DNA of 64,000 nt from positions 62,001 to 126,000 of the forward strand of contig JASWJB010000033.1 in the NCBI GenBank assembly GCA_032433595.1. The letters run 5' to 3'. The notes beneath the pieces were generated by a model. It was not told the DNA's origin. It did not search any database and worked only from the letters and a program-made list of their open reading frames with translations. The DNA is from Conoideocrella luteorostrata. Its lineage: Eukaryota; Ascomycota; Sordariomycetes; Hypocreales; Clavicipitaceae. This document shows, piece after piece, positions 62,482-64,000 of the stretch. Both the position numbers and the translations under genes were made by a program. Position 1 is the first letter of the stretch, and each line of letters opens with the position of its first letter.

Positions 62482-64000
62482 CTAGTGTCCGTTGGTAGTT
62501 GCACTCGTTTGCTGCTGTTGTGCAGGTGGCGGTGGTCGTTCCGGCCCGTATGTTAACGGTCCGGGCTGCTTCTGGACAGGCTGAGGCTCCTCCTCGGTGT
62601 CGTCGTCGAATTCACTGAGCTCCTCATCTCCCCCTTCATGTGAGTAGTCGCTCTCGTCGTCTCCTTCCGCAACGCCTTCTTGATTGTCTGAGTAGGTGCT
62701 TTCCATGGCACTGGCTAATCCCGGGGGGCCTTTGCGACCTTGATGCTGCATCTGTTGGATGATGCTCATGAGCTTCTCAACCTTCTTCTCAGCTGAGTCC
62801 AGCTGTTTCTTCCATCCTTGTCGCTCCTCGGCCATACGAATGATGTTGGCGGCGGTTGCTTCCTTTTGCCTCTTGAGAGCCTCGTTTTCCTTCTCCAGGC
62901 GCTTCCCTTTCTTCGACATGTCCTCCATTTCCTTCCGAAACGACAAAAACAAGTCGTTGCTATTGTTGAGTGTGTCTTCAACCTGATTTGTGTGTCATGT
63001 TGGTCAGCAACAGACTCATCTCCCAACATCATATCTAACAACTATCATCAATGGACTGTTCCTACCTGTTTAAACTTGTCAACATAGACGTTCAGTTGGT
63101 TCCGAAGCTCTGTTTCCGTCTTGGTGAACGCTTGCACCTGAGCCTGCAGATTGCGGCCTTTTGTCGTTTCGGTTTCGGTATTCTTCTTCTCTCGCTCGTA
63201 TCGCGATTGGTGGTAATGAACCTCGAGTTCCTTTGTTCGCATTAATGAATGGAAATGTAATTCACGCAGTTCGTACTGTTCGATAAATGACTTGAATCGG
63301 ACACGAAACCTGCAGCGGAACCGATGTTAGCACATAAGAAGGCAATACTGCCAAAGTTTTGTTCGTCGTGTCCAGGCACTCACAGCTCATCGACTTCCAT
63401 ATCCACGACTTGCTTCCGAGGCGTGTCTTTCTCCTCTTGGTAGCCTTCCAACTTGGACAGCAGAAGCGCATACTTCTCATCCCAGGCCAGATTATTTCGC
63501 TTTTGCGTGATTTGAAGGTCCTTGGTCTCATTCTGCGCCGCAACGCTAAAGTCAGCATTCTCTTCACTGCCACCTGGTCGGTTCTAACATCTAACCTTCA
63601 TCTTATTATTGTCCCTTTGGAGTTCACGACATAGTTTTTCAAGCTTCTCTTTCAGTCCCACGGTTTTGCTAAGCTCGGTTCGGCTGGTATCCCGCTCTTT
63701 TTGGAGACTGTCGCCACGTTTCTTGTTCTTTTGGTTTTCCTTTTCCAGCCGTCGCATGTCCGCTAAAAGTTCGCTCGAGCGCTTCGTCAGATGGTCGATT
63801 TTTTGCATGTCGTCCATCTTGGCAACTTGCTGCATCAAATCCCGGTTGGCTTTCTTGACTTCGCGCTCTGTCATAAATCATAGTTAGTTTGCCCGTACAT
63901 TCCGCGCGTCTAGTCAAATCATAGGGTGGAGAGGTCCGCAGCTAGTTGTTCTTTGTAAACTTGCATGGACATACCGATTTCCAGCTCTTGATCCTTTTCG
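62482..64000 (-). CDS. Taxilin, 5' end outside the window
   Basis: Visible exons are 64000-63975 (partial), 63867-63596, 63532-63384, 63309-63066 and 62982-62482; the start codon lies beyond 64000. About 400 C-terminal residues are seen. They form an almost unbroken coiled coil: NRDLMQQVAKMDDM, SRTELSKTVGLKEKLEKLCR, LRELHFHSLMRTKELE, MEDMSKKGKRLEKENEAL. This matches the myosin-like coiled-coil (taxilin) family. The tail is acidic, then Pro/Gln-rich (PPPPAQQQQ). Animal taxilins bind syntaxins and take part in vesicle traffic; the fungal role is little known. Introns are 51-108 nt. Confidence in the family is high; the N-terminal part is unseen. Confidence 0.88.

Noticed and set aside
61898..62485. 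195-codon plus-strand frame
   Set aside because: Its second half is the antisense of the frame that follows taxilin; the first half has no protein-like features.

Overview
The window looks like nuclear DNA of a filamentous ascomycete. The genes carry short GT-AG introns (about 46-280 nt) with CTAAC/CTGAC-type branch points. The proteins are fungal housekeeping families, and their sequences resemble Sordariomycetes. I infer Hypocreales, but this rests on remembered protein similarity and not on a search. There are no operons, ribosome binding sites, CRISPR arrays, rRNA or recognisable tRNA genes.

Layout. 22-1607 (-) BAHD-like acyltransferase; 4522-8134 (-) inositol polyphosphate 5-phosphatase with a WD40 part; 9548-10154 (+) small DUF4748-like protein; 10845-12547 (+) CID/RS-domain RNA-binding protein; 13607-15862 (-) PP2A B56 subunit; 18228-20471 (+) TFIIIC tau95 subunit; 20874-22652 (-) DHHC palmitoyltransferase of Pfa3 type; 23444-24692 (-) C2H2 zinc-finger protein; 27194-30053 (-) adenylosuccinate lyase in 16 exons; 32029-35529 (-) phosphoinositide phospholipase C. 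A stretch of about 16.7 kb with no recognisable gene follows (35530-52262). Then come 52263-55066 (-) Dsl1/ZW10-like tethering subunit; 56385-59688 (+) M16 metalloprotease; 59981-61590 (-) STE24 CAAX protease; and 62482-64000 (-) taxilin, whose 5' end lies outside the window. Most gene models had to be assembled by joining exons. I checked phase at each junction, and every reconstructed complete gene gives a length divisible by three.

Themes. Two enzymes act on phosphoinositides (5-phosphatase, PLC). Several gene products serve membrane traffic or lipid modification (Dsl1, Pfa3, Ste24, taxilin). STE24 and the M16 protease are convergent neighbours. There is no biosynthetic cluster and no defence system.

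Unusual points. The adenylosuccinate lyase gene has 15 introns, microexons of 12, 20, 23 and 23 nt, a GC-AG intron and an AAG acceptor, while its neighbours have 0-4 introns. A 9-mer, TACTCCGTA/TACGGAGTA, occurs at least 39 times, always outside coding exons. Two near-identical copies of a 240-bp inverted-repeat element flank the PLC region. The taxilin frame stays open for 86 codons beyond its stop codon.
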